From positions 345,317 to 409,316 of the forward strand of contig CAZSQZ010000002.1 of assembly GCA_964609215.1 (NCBI GenBank): 64,000 nt of DNA, in the 5' to 3' direction. A model generated the notes under the pieces. It searched no databases, was not told the origin of the DNA, and saw only the letters and a list, made by a program, of their open reading frames with translations. The stretch is from JABDKJ01 sp964609215. Its GTDB lineage: Bacteria > Bacteroidota > Bacteroidia > Flavobacteriales_D > JABDKJ01. Within the stretch, counting starts at the first letter, position 1, and every line of letters begins with the position of its first letter. The position numbers and the translations under genes are program-made. Of this stretch, positions 1-9,150 are shown piece after piece.

Positions 1-853
1 CTATCCCAGGTTCAAAAAATGTATCTAATGATAAATCTTCCGGAGTACTTTCAAAAGAACCCGCTTCTAAGAATACTGCAGAATCAAAAGCAAAGTCACC
101 CGCATCAGCAATTGCCAATTTAATATGATGAAGCTCACCACAATCAACTGGAGACATTGCCGTTAGGGGAACGGTAAATCCATCAAATTGAACTTCTGTT
201 CCATCTCCACCAAACGTATTATCAACGTAAAATTCAGAGTTTAACCCATCGTTTACATTATCAATAGTTACCGGAATATCTTGACCTGGAACGAGTGCAA
301 TGTTAATGGAACCTCCAGGAAATCCTCCAGGAGAAGAAAAAGGCCCTGTTATACTTGGTCCAGAAATAAAGAATCCAAAAACATCGTTAAAAGCCGAATT
401 CACAAACTCTGGATACTCTTCAGAAGCGAAAACATATTCAAAAGAAAGTGTATCGTCAGATGGTACAAAATCAAATTCTAGAATCGCTATATCATTTACC
501 GGAAAGCCAGGAATTAAAGCTTCTAAATCTGGATCTCCAGAAAGCATATCAACCGTAACTAATGTAGAACCTCCTGCATTATTTGGTCCAATTGCAACAT
601 TGATATCTCCTGAAGCCATTACAAAACCTGAATCAACTCCAATGTTTGACATAAGACTGTTGAACTGACCACATTGAACATTTATTTGATTTGCAGGTGC
701 TCCATTAAACGTAACATTGCTCACTGTTACACCCTCACCCAACAGAACGTTTTGAACATACCATTCAACCGTATTTGTATTGTCTACAACTAATTGGGCC
801 TGACCCAACATAGAAAAAGCTAGTGCATATAACAAGATAAAAATCTTTCTCAT
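1..853 (-). CDS. Choice-of-anchor L domain secreted protein (3' part outside window)
   Basis: The frame is open from an ATG at 853 down to base 1 (284 codons), so the protein continues beyond the left edge. It starts with a signal peptide (MRKIFILLYALAFSMLGQAQ). The rest closely parallels the N-terminal 280 residues of the next gene upstream (899-3352): both have VEWYVQNVL, a GIDSGF/GIDAGL-like motif, an AILEFDFVPSDDT-type strand and FSSPxGFPGGSxNxAxVPGxDIP. This is the choice-of-anchor L region found on Bacteroidota extracellular proteins that end in varied anchoring or sorting signals. I infer export by Sec and then T9SS, as for the neighbour, but the C-terminus cannot be seen. Only 45 bp separate it from the stop of its paralogue, so the two may be co-transcribed. 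Confidence 0.85.
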   Translation of the reverse strand, partial: MRKIFILLYALAFSMLGQAQLVVDNTNTVEWYVQNVLLGEGVTVSNVTFNGAPANQINVQCGQFNSLMSNIGVDSGFVMASGDINVAIGPNNAGGSTLVTVDMLSGDPDLEALIPGFPVNDIAILEFDFVPSDDTLSFEYVFASEEYPEFVNSAFNDVFGFFISGPSITGPFSSPGGFPGGSINIALVPGQDIPVTIDNVNDGLNSEFYVDNTFGGDGTEVQFDGFTVPLTAMSPVDCGELHHIKLAIADAGDFAFDSAVFLEAGSFESTPEDLSLDTFFEPGI

Positions 854-898
854 CTCTTTTGTTTAGTTTGCTAAAATAGTAATTAAAGTAAATCTGAA

Positions 899-3352
899 TT
901 ATCTTAGAAGAGTCAGCTTTCCGCTATAATTGAATTTCTCATTTTGAGTTCCTCTTCCTTTAATGCTGAAGGTATATATTCCAACTCCTGCATAGTAGTC
1001 TTCATTGTCTCTTCCTTCACCACTCCAATGTTCATTTATGTCATTAGATCTAAAAACTTCCTGTCCCCATCTGTTATATATGGTCATTTCAAATTCTTCG
1101 ATTTCATTTCCATATGCTCCAAATGAATCATTTATACCGTCACCATTTGGAGAAAAGCTATTCGGAATATACAAGACTGCAGGTGGAATAGTTGTATAAC
1201 TCGCTGTATCGGAACAACCTATTTCATTAACCGCAGTAAGAAGAATGTGATGTGAGTCAAAATCGGAAAATGTATGGGTCACGTCTTCGGTATTAAAAAG
1301 AATACCATTATCCAAATCCCAAAAATACTCCAAGTCGCTAGCTGAAATACTGTTTTCTTCTGTCCCATTATGCAAAACGACTCCATAAGGATCTGTCACA
1401 GTAACAGAAAACATTGCATTAACATCTTCCACCCTAACTGTTATTTCACCATCCAAGAAAGCAGTACACAAATCCGTAACCCTAATAATATAACTGGTAG
1501 TCTCTGTAGGATTAACATCAATATCCTGCAAAGTACTACCATCATGCAACCATTCATAAGTAAATGGAGGTTCCCCACCACCTGCAAGAGCACTCAATGA
1601 AGCAAATGTGCCTAAACAAATAGAAGTATCTGGCGATAAATCTAAAGTGATGGGAATATCTGGAACTATAACATCAATTGTATCTGAGTCAAAAACACCA
1701 CATTGATCCGTAACTGTATAAATCAATTGTGAAGAAACTCCAGCTGTATAGAGTAAATCAATAGTGTTTGCTAATAATGTTCCATTTTCTTCCCATTCAA
1801 AAGCATAGACACCATCTCCCCCAACAATTGAGTTGGGTGCAAGTAGTTCTTGTTCTAAACAAATAAGGTTCACTTCTTCATCTATATCTACCTCAACAGG
1901 CGGATATACCGGAACATTCACAGTTATGGTATCCATTATAGAACCTGCATTACAGGTATCCTCAATGAGGAGAATATATTCCGTAGTAAAGCCGGGAGAG
2001 ACAAAAATAGAAGAATCCGTAAGGGTTGAAGGATTCACCAAAGAAGATGCTACGTTTATTCCAGACCATGTATAGTCGTAGACCCCATAGCCTCCCGTAA
2101 TGGCACCACCCAATTGAATCTCATCTCCGCAATCAATATTATAATCTTGAACTGTTAATCCCAAGGGCTCCGGATCATCAGTAACACTAAAGGTAAAGAG
2201 CGAGGTGACAGCAATACCGCAGGCCGTTTGACTATTCGTTATCTCAATGATCACAGATTCAAAACCTTCAAGCACTCCATCGGGAAAGGCAGAAATATTC
2301 AAAGATGCTGTGCTATCTCCTGCCTGAAATTGAACCTCGTCTGGAATAAAAGTATAATCCACCCCATTTGTTGCAACTCCAGTTACTTCTAATTCTACGA
2401 CTGATGGATTATCAATATTTGAGAATCTTCTAAACACAATTTCTCCATTTCCGCAATTCTCATACAATAGCGAATCTGTTTGTCCCACATTCAAGCTCAA
2501 TTGCGCTTGAATAGCTTCAGAACTTTCAAAACTTCCTTGAGCCAGATATACACTGGTTGCCAAAAAAGCATCCTGACAATCTGCAACTGCAAATTTAAAG
2601 TGATAGGTTTCCCCACATTGAACAACATACTCAGCCGTAATTGGTGTAGTAAAACCATTATGAGTGTGCGTTAAATCACCTGTATTATCCACATAAAATT
2701 GCTCATTCATTTGAGGTGGGGTTGAACCACCTGGATCATCATATATAGTACTAATGGTAATTGGAATATCGGTACCAGGCACAACCGCAACATTCACCGA
2801 TCCACCAGGAAATCCAGGAGGGCTGGAAAACGGACCAGTAATCCCAGGCCCAGACACATAAAACCCAAAAGCATCATTGAAAACCGAATTTATCCAAGTT
2901 GTATACTCATCGGAAGCAAAAACAAAATCAAATCTAATGGTATCACCATTGGGAATAAAATCAAACTCCAAGATCGCTGCATCATTGGTTGAATTGATAT
3001 TTCCTGCATTTGGGTTCGTAGTAACGGATTGAGCAGTTGCCAACAAATCGGGATCTGAAAAACCAGTATTTAGGGTTCCAGCAAAACCATCCGCAGCAGT
3101 ACCAATCATTCCATCGATTTCTCCAGAAGATAATGTTAATCCTGCATCAATTCCAATGCTTGCATTAGTAGCATCAAAATATCCAAACTGCGATGGATCT
3201 CCTGTAAAAGTAATGTTAGACACTGTAACTCCGGAGCCTACCAATACATTTTGGACATACCATTCTACGGTCTGATTGTTCTCTACAACCAATTGGCTGT
3301 AGGAAAAAATAGTGCATGTTGTTAAAGCGACTGCAAGTAGTAATTTCTTCAT
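899..3352 (-). CDS. Choice-of-anchor L protein with T9SS type B (gliding-motility-associated) C-terminal domain
   Basis: The 817-residue protein starts at the ATG at 3352, where a standard signal peptide begins (MKKLLLAVALTTCTIFSYSQ); an in-frame start at 3394 would put 14 polar residues before it. Order of parts: choice-of-anchor L region (about 20-280), a Calx-beta-like stretch (about 285-395), several Ig/PKD-like repeats with TxxYxxxVTDxC patterns (about 400-710), then a C-terminal module (about 720-817) containing NSFSPNGDGINDSF and IYNRWGQEVFRS. That module is the CHU_C / gliding-motility-associated type B sorting domain used by the type IX secretion system. The protein is therefore probably exported across the outer membrane and held at the surface or released. 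The ligand is unknown; adhesion is a guess. Confidence 0.9.
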   Translation of the reverse strand: MKKLLLAVALTTCTIFSYSQLVVENNQTVEWYVQNVLVGSGVTVSNITFTGDPSQFGYFDATNASIGIDAGLTLSSGEIDGMIGTAADGFAGTLNTGFSDPDLLATAQSVTTNPNAGNINSTNDAAILEFDFIPNGDTIRFDFVFASDEYTTWINSVFNDAFGFYVSGPGITGPFSSPPGFPGGSVNVAVVPGTDIPITISTIYDDPGGSTPPQMNEQFYVDNTGDLTHTHNGFTTPITAEYVVQCGETYHFKFAVADCQDAFLATSVYLAQGSFESSEAIQAQLSLNVGQTDSLLYENCGNGEIVFRRFSNIDNPSVVELEVTGVATNGVDYTFIPDEVQFQAGDSTASLNISAFPDGVLEGFESVIIEITNSQTACGIAVTSLFTFSVTDDPEPLGLTVQDYNIDCGDEIQLGGAITGGYGVYDYTWSGINVASSLVNPSTLTDSSIFVSPGFTTEYILLIEDTCNAGSIMDTITVNVPVYPPVEVDIDEEVNLICLEQELLAPNSIVGGDGVYAFEWEENGTLLANTIDLLYTAGVSSQLIYTVTDQCGVFDSDTIDVIVPDIPITLDLSPDTSICLGTFASLSALAGGGEPPFTYEWLHDGSTLQDIDVNPTETTSYIIRVTDLCTAFLDGEITVRVEDVNAMFSVTVTDPYGVVLHNGTEENSISASDLEYFWDLDNGILFNTEDVTHTFSDFDSHHILLTAVNEIGCSDTASYTTIPPAVLYIPNSFSPNGDGINDSFGAYGNEIEEFEMTIYNRWGQEVFRSNDINEHWSGEGRDNEDYYAGVGIYTFSIKGRGTQNEKFNYSGKLTLLR

Positions 3353-3474
3353 AATTGTTTCGGTTTTAACCTGAGTCAATTCATAAAAATACAAATCATA
3401 ATCAAATTGACTAATTATTTACCTTCCAGTTCCTCTTTCCCCTAAAGTTTTTCAAAAATAAAAAGTACGTAAAA

Positions 3475-3510
3475 TTTGAATCTTAGTCAATAGTCAGAAT
3501 ACTATATTTG
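3475..3510 (+). promoter_or_regulatory. Bacteroidota-type promoter for the dipeptidase
   Basis: TATATTTG at 3503-3510 matches the TAnnTTTG -7 element of Bacteroidota housekeeping promoters. A TTTG lies at 3475-3478, giving a 24-bp spacer that is slightly long. The start codon follows 20 bp downstream of the -7 element. Confidence 0.5.
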
Positions 3511-3529
3511 CAGCCCTAAAGCAAATTAA

Positions 3530-4897
3530 ATGAGCACGATAGAATATTTAGAGACCCACAAACAGCGATTTTTAGACGAATTACTTGAATTACTCAAAAT
3601 ACCTTCTATTTCTGCTGACCCCGAATATAGTGCAGATGTAAAGAAATGTGCTTCTGCAATTGAAAAAAGTTTAATCAGCGCTGGTGCTGATAATGTTAAA
3701 GTTTATGATACTCCAGGATATCCCATAGTGTATGGTGAGAAAATTGTAAATCCTAGTAAACCAACCGTTCTTGTTTACGGACATTATGATGTGCAACCTG
3801 CAGATCCATTAGAATTATGGGACAACCCTCCTTTCGAACCAGTCATAAAAAATGAAAAAATATATGCCCGAGGAGCTTGTGATGATAAAGGCCAAATGTA
3901 CATGCATGTAAAAGCATTCGAAATAATGATGAAAACAAATACATTACCTTGTAATGTTAAGTTCATGATTGAAGGAGAAGAGGAAGTGGGTTCTGCGAAT
4001 TTGGGATGGTTTGTAAAAGAGTATAAAGAGCTTCTAAAATCAGATATTATTTTAGTTTCAGATACTTCTATTATTGCCAATGACACCCCTTCAATTACAG
4101 TAGGTCTGCGAGGCTTAGCCTATATGGAAGTAGAAGTTACCGGTCCTATTAAAGACTTACACTCAGGTGTTTATGGAGGAGCTGTAGCAAACCCAGCCAA
4201 TGTTCTTTGCGACTTAATTTCTTCTCTACATGACGATAAGGGAAGAATTACGGTAGAGGGCTTTTATGATGATGTTTTGGAATTAAGTGCAGAGGAAAGA
4301 GATGCAATGAATAAAGCCCCTTTTTCTCTTGAAAATTATAAAGAAGGATTGGCTATTGATGAAGTCAAAGGAGAAGAAGGATATACCACCATTGAAAGAG
4401 CTTCAATAAGACCTACCTTAGATGTAAATGGCATGTGGAGTGGATGGACTGGGGAAGGTGCAAAAACTGTTCTTCCATCAAAAGCATTTGCTAAGGTATC
4501 TATGAGATTAGTCCCTAATCAAAACCCTGAAAAAATTGCAGAATTATTTACCAAGCATTTTGAAAACATAGCTCCTAATTATGTGAAAGTTAAGGTGCGT
4601 GATCTTCACGGAGGTGAGCCAGCGGTTACACCAACCGATTCAATTGCCTACCAAGCAGCATCTAAAGCAATGGAAGATACTTTTGGGAAAAAACCTATCC
4701 CAACAAGAGGTGGAGGAAGTATTCCAATCGTTGCTTTATTTGAAAAAGAGTTGGGTTTAAAAACAGTTCTTATGGGTTTTGGCCTGAATTCTGATGATAT
4801 ACATTCACCGAATGAACATTATGGAATTTTCAATTACTACAAGGGCATTGAAACAATTCCTTTGTTCTTCAAATATTTTGATGAATTATCGAGTTGA
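3530..4897 (+). CDS. M20 family metallo-dipeptidase
   Basis: This 455-residue cytosolic protein (no signal peptide) belongs to the M20 di-zinc peptidases of the carnosinase/CNDP-like group, which hydrolyse dipeptides. The metal-site motifs are in order: GHYDVQP (His85, Asp87), GACDDKGQ (Asp118 as bridging ligand), EGEEEVGS (Glu151 general base and Glu152 ligand), an Asp near residue 180 (VSDTS) and DDIHSPNE (His425). The lid/dimerisation domain lies between about 200 and 330. Length is normal for the family. A Bacteroidota -7 element sits just upstream, and the LEA-like lipoprotein gene begins 6 bp after the stop. The likely role is finishing digestion of imported peptides; exact specificity cannot be read from sequence. 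Confidence 0.9.
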   Translation: MSTIEYLETHKQRFLDELLELLKIPSISADPEYSADVKKCASAIEKSLISAGADNVKVYDTPGYPIVYGEKIVNPSKPTVLVYGHYDVQPADPLELWDNPPFEPVIKNEKIYARGACDDKGQMYMHVKAFEIMMKTNTLPCNVKFMIEGEEEVGSANLGWFVKEYKELLKSDIILVSDTSIIANDTPSITVGLRGLAYMEVEVTGPIKDLHSGVYGGAVANPANVLCDLISSLHDDKGRITVEGFYDDVLELSAEERDAMNKAPFSLENYKEGLAIDEVKGEEGYTTIERASIRPTLDVNGMWSGWTGEGAKTVLPSKAFAKVSMRLVPNQNPEKIAELFTKHFENIAPNYVKVKVRDLHGGEPAVTPTDSIAYQAASKAMEDTFGKKPIPTRGGGSIPIVALFEKELGLKTVLMGFGLNSDDIHSPNEHYGIFNYYKGIETIPLFFKYFDELSS

Positions 4898-4903
4898 ATG
4901 TAA

Positions 4904-5407
4904 ATGAATGTTATGGAAAGAAATGGAATTTTAAATCGGCCTTTCATTCTTATTGGGATGTTATGTGTGCTTTTTCTTAATAGCTGCACGGTTGAGGAAA
5001 TAGAATTAATTGAAATTGAAGAGCTTAAATTACAACAGTTTTCTGCTGATGGAATCATTATTGATGTCACCGCAAAAATTAGTAACCCAAACTCTTTTAC
5101 CATAAAAGTTACAGATTCGGATTTTGACGTTTACATTAACGATAGGTTTATCTCAAAGGCTAAGTTGGCTAACAATGTGAAATTAAAAAAGAAGAGTACT
5201 GCTTCACATTCTTTTACTCTAAAAGGCGACAAGTTAAAATCTCAAAATGAGATTTTGCCCATACTATTACAAGCTGCATTAACGGGCAAGGTAAATGCCA
5301 AAGTAAAGGGACATGTAAAGGGAAAGACCTTTCTTTTCATCAGTAAAAAAGTTGATTTTGAACTGGAAGAAAGCTTGGAAATCAACAATAACTTACTTAA
5401 TGGTTAA
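4904..5407 (+). CDS. LEA type 2 (LEA14-like) lipoprotein
   Basis: The 167-residue protein has an N-terminal hydrophobic segment followed by a lipobox (FLNSC, Cys28), so it is probably a lipoprotein. Residues 35-160 alternate polar and hydrophobic strands, with ISNPNSFTIKV and a basic, strand-rich second half. This is the pattern of the water-stress/LEA14 fold (LEA_2), a small beta-sandwich of unclear bacterial function. The start could be the ATG at 4904 or the one at 4913; both keep the signal. It sits 6 bp after the dipeptidase, so co-transcription is likely, and the DUF255 gene follows 73 bp later. The family assignment rests on pattern only. Confidence 0.7.
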   Translation: MNVMERNGILNRPFILIGMLCVLFLNSCTVEEIELIEIEELKLQQFSADGIIIDVTAKISNPNSFTIKVTDSDFDVYINDRFISKAKLANNVKLKKKSTASHSFTLKGDKLKSQNEILPILLQAALTGKVNAKVKGHVKGKTFLFISKKVDFELEESLEINNNLLNG

Positions 5408-5480
5408 TGAAGAATTGGAAATGAATAAGTAATTCGTTTCAGGTTTTGGTATAGTGTAAAATAAAGCATCTTTAAGGTTC

Positions 5481-7589
5481 ATGAAATTATTACGCATAAT
5501 GGCTTTGGGAATAGCGTTTGCTCTTCTTATTGCACCTTCTTGTAATCAAAATACATCAGATGCCATGCATGAGAATGGACATAAAAAGAATCGTCTGGCA
5601 AACGAGACATCTCCCTATTTACTTCAACATCAATACAATCCGGTAGATTGGTATCCTTGGGGAGATGAGGCCTTTGCAAAAGCAAAAGAGGAGAATAAAC
5701 TTGTACTTATTAGTATCGGTTATTCTGCCTGTCACTGGTGTCATGTAATGGAACGAGAAAGCTTTGAAGATGACAGCGTGGCTAAAGTTATGAATGAAAA
5801 TTTCATTGCAGTAAAAGTAGACAGAGAAGAACGACCAGATGTAGATCAGGTATATATGGATGCAGTTCAACTCATGACACAAAGAGGAGGTTGGCCATTA
5901 AACTGTTTCGTAACTCCAGATGGAAAACCATTTATGGGTGGAACCTATTATCCGAAAGAAGAATGGATTGGGATACTGCACCAACTTAATCAGCTTTGGG
6001 GAGAAGAGCCAGCAAAAATATTAGAATATGCGGATAGAATAACGGAAGGTGTTCAGTCGACAGAGGCCATCGTTAAAAATTCAAGTGAAGCAGATTTTTC
6101 CGCAAGTAGCTTGAGCGCAATGGTTGATTCTTGGAAAGATTCTTTTGATCATGCAGAAGGTGGACCGGATAGGGCTCCAAAATTTCCAATGCCTAGCAAT
6201 TACGATTATCTTTTGAAGTATGCATTTGTAAATAATAATCAAGAGATGAAAGACTATGTGAAACTCACATTGGATAAAATGGCTATGGGTGGAATTTATG
6301 ATCAAATTGGTGGTGGTTTTGCACGTTATTCAACCGACAAAATTTGGAAAGCTCCTCATTTTGAAAAAATGCTCTATGACAATGGTCAACTCGTTTCTCT
6401 TTATTCTCAGGCTTATCAAGCTTACCAAGATCCACTTTACAAATCTGTAGTTGAGGAATCTTTGGAATGGGTTAAAAGAGAGATGACTGGACCAGATGGC
6501 GAGTTTTATAGCGCCCTGGATGCGGATAGCGAGGGAGAAGAAGGTAAATTTTATATCTGGACAAAAGAAGAATTAGAATCGCTATTGGGTGAAGATTATA
6601 AATGGTTTAAGGATTATTACAATGTAAATAGTAAAGGTTTGTGGGAAGGACATTATATTCTTCTCAATGACAAATCACCTTCAGAATTTGCCGCTAAAAA
6701 TGACATGAGTGAAGTTGAATTTACACAAAAATTGAAAGAAGTTAAATCTCTGCTATTAGAACATCGAGAAAAAAGGGAAAGACCAGGTTTAGACGATAAA
6801 ACCTTAACTTCCTGGAATGCCCTTATGATTGATGGTTATTGTCAAGCTTATCAAACCTTTGGCAAACAAGAGTATTTAAATGCTGCTTTAGAAAATGCAG
6901 AATTTATTTTAAGTAAGCAAAAAAAGAATGATGGATCTCTGTATCATTCTTATAAAAAAGGAAAATCAACTATTAACGGATATCTAGAAGATTATGCGAT
7001 TTGTATATCTGCATTCATTGCGCTTTATCAGTCTACATTTAATGAAAAATGGATTTTCGAGGCGGAGAAATTAGCTGATTATTGCATTACTCATTTTTAT
7101 GACTCTGAAAGTGGAATGTTCTTCTTTACTTCTGATGAAGACCCTGATTTGATTGCCAGAAAAACGGAGGTGTATGATAATGTAATACCATCTTCAAATT
7201 CTGTTTTTGCCAATGGGCTCTATGACCTGGGCCTAATTCTTGACAAAAAAGAGTATATAGATTTTGCACACACCATGCTAAACAATCTTCAAGAGGATTT
7301 TCCGAAGTATCCAAGCGGATTTTCCAACTGGGCAAGGTTGTTAATGAAAGAAGTTCATCCTTATTATGAAATTTGTCTTGCCGGGTCAGATGCAGATGGA
7401 ATAATGCGCGATTTTTCTTCGGAATATATTCCGAACCGCATTTTCCTTGCAGATAAGGATGGCAGCAGCAAACTTCCTCTTCTGGAGTATAAGTATGCAG
7501 ATGGTGAAACCATGATTTTTGTGTGTGTAAATAAGTCCTGCCAACTTCCTGTTGCCGAAGTAGGAGAGGCAATGAAACAGATTAAATAG
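5481..7589 (+). CDS. DUF255 thioredoxin-fold protein (YyaL/SSP411 family), lipoprotein form
   Basis: The 702 residues match the length of the YyaL/spermatogenesis-associated protein 20 family. The N-terminal thioredoxin-like domain (about 38-200) has the hallmark YSACHWCHVM (Cys84, Cys87), then DREERPDVD and GGWPLNCFVTPDGKPF with GGTYYP. The remaining 500 residues form an (alpha/alpha)6 barrel related to N-acylglucosamine epimerase/glucosidase folds (APHFEKMLYDNGQL, LTSWNALMIDGY). The biochemical role is not established. Unusually, the chain starts with a signal sequence and lipobox (IAPSC, Cys21), so this member should be membrane-anchored in the cell envelope rather than cytosolic. Its stop overlaps the GTG start of the next gene by one base. 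Confidence 0.9.
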   Translation: MKLLRIMALGIAFALLIAPSCNQNTSDAMHENGHKKNRLANETSPYLLQHQYNPVDWYPWGDEAFAKAKEENKLVLISIGYSACHWCHVMERESFEDDSVAKVMNENFIAVKVDREERPDVDQVYMDAVQLMTQRGGWPLNCFVTPDGKPFMGGTYYPKEEWIGILHQLNQLWGEEPAKILEYADRITEGVQSTEAIVKNSSEADFSASSLSAMVDSWKDSFDHAEGGPDRAPKFPMPSNYDYLLKYAFVNNNQEMKDYVKLTLDKMAMGGIYDQIGGGFARYSTDKIWKAPHFEKMLYDNGQLVSLYSQAYQAYQDPLYKSVVEESLEWVKREMTGPDGEFYSALDADSEGEEGKFYIWTKEELESLLGEDYKWFKDYYNVNSKGLWEGHYILLNDKSPSEFAAKNDMSEVEFTQKLKEVKSLLLEHREKRERPGLDDKTLTSWNALMIDGYCQAYQTFGKQEYLNAALENAEFILSKQKKNDGSLYHSYKKGKSTINGYLEDYAICISAFIALYQSTFNEKWIFEAEKLADYCITHFYDSESGMFFFTSDEDPDLIARKTEVYDNVIPSSNSVFANGLYDLGLILDKKEYIDFAHTMLNNLQEDFPKYPSGFSNWARLLMKEVHPYYEICLAGSDADGIMRDFSSEYIPNRIFLADKDGSSKLPLLEYKYADGETMIFVCVNKSCQLPVAEVGEAMKQIK

Positions 7590-8455
7590 TGCTTAAAAAA
7601 ACAGTAACCTTATTTTTAGTATCCATTTGGATAAATGGTCTTTTCGCACAAGTAATAAAAGGCTATGATCCAGATAATGACTTGAACAAATTGGTCTTTA
7701 ACGAAAGTTTTATTGAGAAAAATGGAGTTAAGAAAATCAATGGTAAAAAGTCTTTTAAAAAGGTTGGGGATGTTATAAGGCAAACTCCAAATATTGAGTT
7801 TTTTGAGTTTGAAAGAACGGGAACCTTAAGGCAATTCGGATATACAAGTCTACATCAGCAAGACACGGTTTGTCAGTTTTATGAGTATGCTAATCAGTTA
7901 TTATTAAACGAGGGCATTAGCAATAGGGATGGTGGAACCGTAGATGAATATGAGTATGATGATAAGGGAAGACCGATCAAAAAATCTAAAGTCAAGTACT
8001 ATACAGATTTAGAGGGCAAAGAATTTAGAACTGCTATTAGCGAAGAGAAAATTTCCTACAATGATATTTCTCAAACAAGCTGGAAAGCAACTTATTATAA
8101 CGCTTATAACAAACCCTATAAAACCATTCTAAGCAAGTATAATGAAAGTGGTTTTTTGCTGAGTGAAATTGAGACCTTCTTAATTGGAAATCGACAAATC
8201 ACAACTAGTTATTCATATAATGAAAAAGCTTTTCTTACAGCTGTTGAAGTGGAAAAGACGATTAAAGAAAAGACTGTTTTTAAATACAATAGTATAGGAG
8301 AACTGGTCAGAGTAGAATTTTACAAAAATAACAAACTAGACTCTATCAGAGAGTTCTTTTATAATAGTAATACCGCCTTATTAAGTTCATCCTTTACTAA
8401 AGAGGAAGACACGGGGCTGATACACATTGTTAAGTATAATTTTGAATTTTACTAA
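7589..8455 (+). CDS. Secreted protein with YD/MORN-like repeats, function unknown
   Basis: It begins with GTG at 7589, sharing one base with the preceding TAG, which implies translational coupling. The 288 residues open with a signal peptide (VLKKTVTLFLVSIWINGLFAQ). The body has recurring aromatic strands such as YEYDDKGRPIKKSKVKYY, YNESGFLLSEIETF, YSYNEKAFLTAVEV and KYNSIGELVRVEFYKNNK. These resemble the YD/RHS or MORN-variant beta-repeats of many Bacteroidota exported proteins. No enzyme motif or sorting domain is present, so it is probably periplasmic or released. It overlaps the convergent tsaB by four bases at its 3' end. Confidence 0.75.
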   Translation: MLKKTVTLFLVSIWINGLFAQVIKGYDPDNDLNKLVFNESFIEKNGVKKINGKKSFKKVGDVIRQTPNIEFFEFERTGTLRQFGYTSLHQQDTVCQFYEYANQLLLNEGISNRDGGTVDEYEYDDKGRPIKKSKVKYYTDLEGKEFRTAISEEKISYNDISQTSWKATYYNAYNKPYKTILSKYNESGFLLSEIETFLIGNRQITTSYSYNEKAFLTAVEVEKTIKEKTVFKYNSIGELVRVEFYKNNKLDSIREFFYNSNTALLSSSFTKEEDTGLIHIVKYNFEFY

Positions 8456-9141
8456 ACTAATTTCGCCTTAGGCACTGTTGCAACAAATGGCTTCAAGTAA
8501 TTAGGCTCATAGTAAGCTAAATCTACAAAATCTTGTTTTTGAAAAGAGGCTTCTGCAAGAGTGCAAATATGCTTCGCAGAGTTTTGAAAATCTAGGTAGA
8601 AACTGGCATTTTCATGATTCTGAATCTCCGAGAATTTTTTAGCTCCACTACCAAAAAACAAAGTCTTTTTTTCACTTAAAAATTCTCCAAAAGAGTTTTC
8701 ATCTAAGATCATCGGTCCAGAGGAAATTTGCGCTTTTAAATCTTTATTGTGAACTGTTGTAAAGACCTCCATTCTTCTAGCATCAACCAATGGACAATAC
8801 AGTTCAAAGTCAGGTCTTTCACCAATCATAGCATGACTCATAATATCCAATGTATTCAATGTGATTAAGGGAATAGATGATCCATAACAAATTCCTTTGG
8901 CTGTTGCTGTACCTATTCTTAAACCTGTGTAAGAGCCTGGACCTCCAGAAACGCAAAGCGCATCCAAATCCGAAAAATCCCTTTGATTATTTTGAAGCGA
9001 TTGCTCAATGAAAGAGCTTAAATTCTCAGCGTGAGTAAACTGCTCATTGGTATGTTCTTTTAACCCTATACAACCTCCGTTTTCAGAAAGTGCAACGGAG
9101 CAGGTTTTAGACGTAGTTTCTATACATAGAATTAAAGCCAA
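8452..9141 (-). CDS. tsaB: tRNA threonylcarbamoyladenosine biosynthesis protein TsaB
   Basis: TsaB is the inactive Kae1-like partner that pairs with TsaD (and TsaE) to make t6A37 in ANN-decoding tRNAs. Seen here are the N-terminal ILCIETTSKTCSVAL (4-18), the dimer-interface region with HAENL (37-41) and SGGPGSYTGLRIG (65-77). At 229 residues it has the usual length. No in-frame ATG lies between the upstream HlyD stop and the conserved start of the fold, so translation must begin at a near-cognate codon; TTG at 9141 (MALILCIE) is best, 9 bp after the upstream stop. It is the last gene of the TolC-HlyD-tsaB run and overlaps the convergent 3' neighbour by 4 bp. Confidence 0.93.
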   Translation of the reverse strand: MALILCIETTSKTCSVALSENGGCIGLKEHTNEQFTHAENLSSFIEQSLQNNQRDFSDLDALCVSGGPGSYTGLRIGTATAKGICYGSSIPLITLNTLDIMSHAMIGERPDFELYCPLVDARRMEVFTTVHNKDLKAQISSGPMILDENSFGEFLSEKKTLFFGSGAKKFSEIQNHENASFYLDFQNSAKHICTLAEASFQKQDFVDLAYYEPNYLKPFVATVPKAKLV

Positions 9142-9150
9142 AATCCCATA

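Noticed and set aside
7126..7572. 148-residue open frame on the minus strand
   Set aside because: It lies fully inside the strongly supported DUF255 gene on the other strand and has no recognisable protein features.
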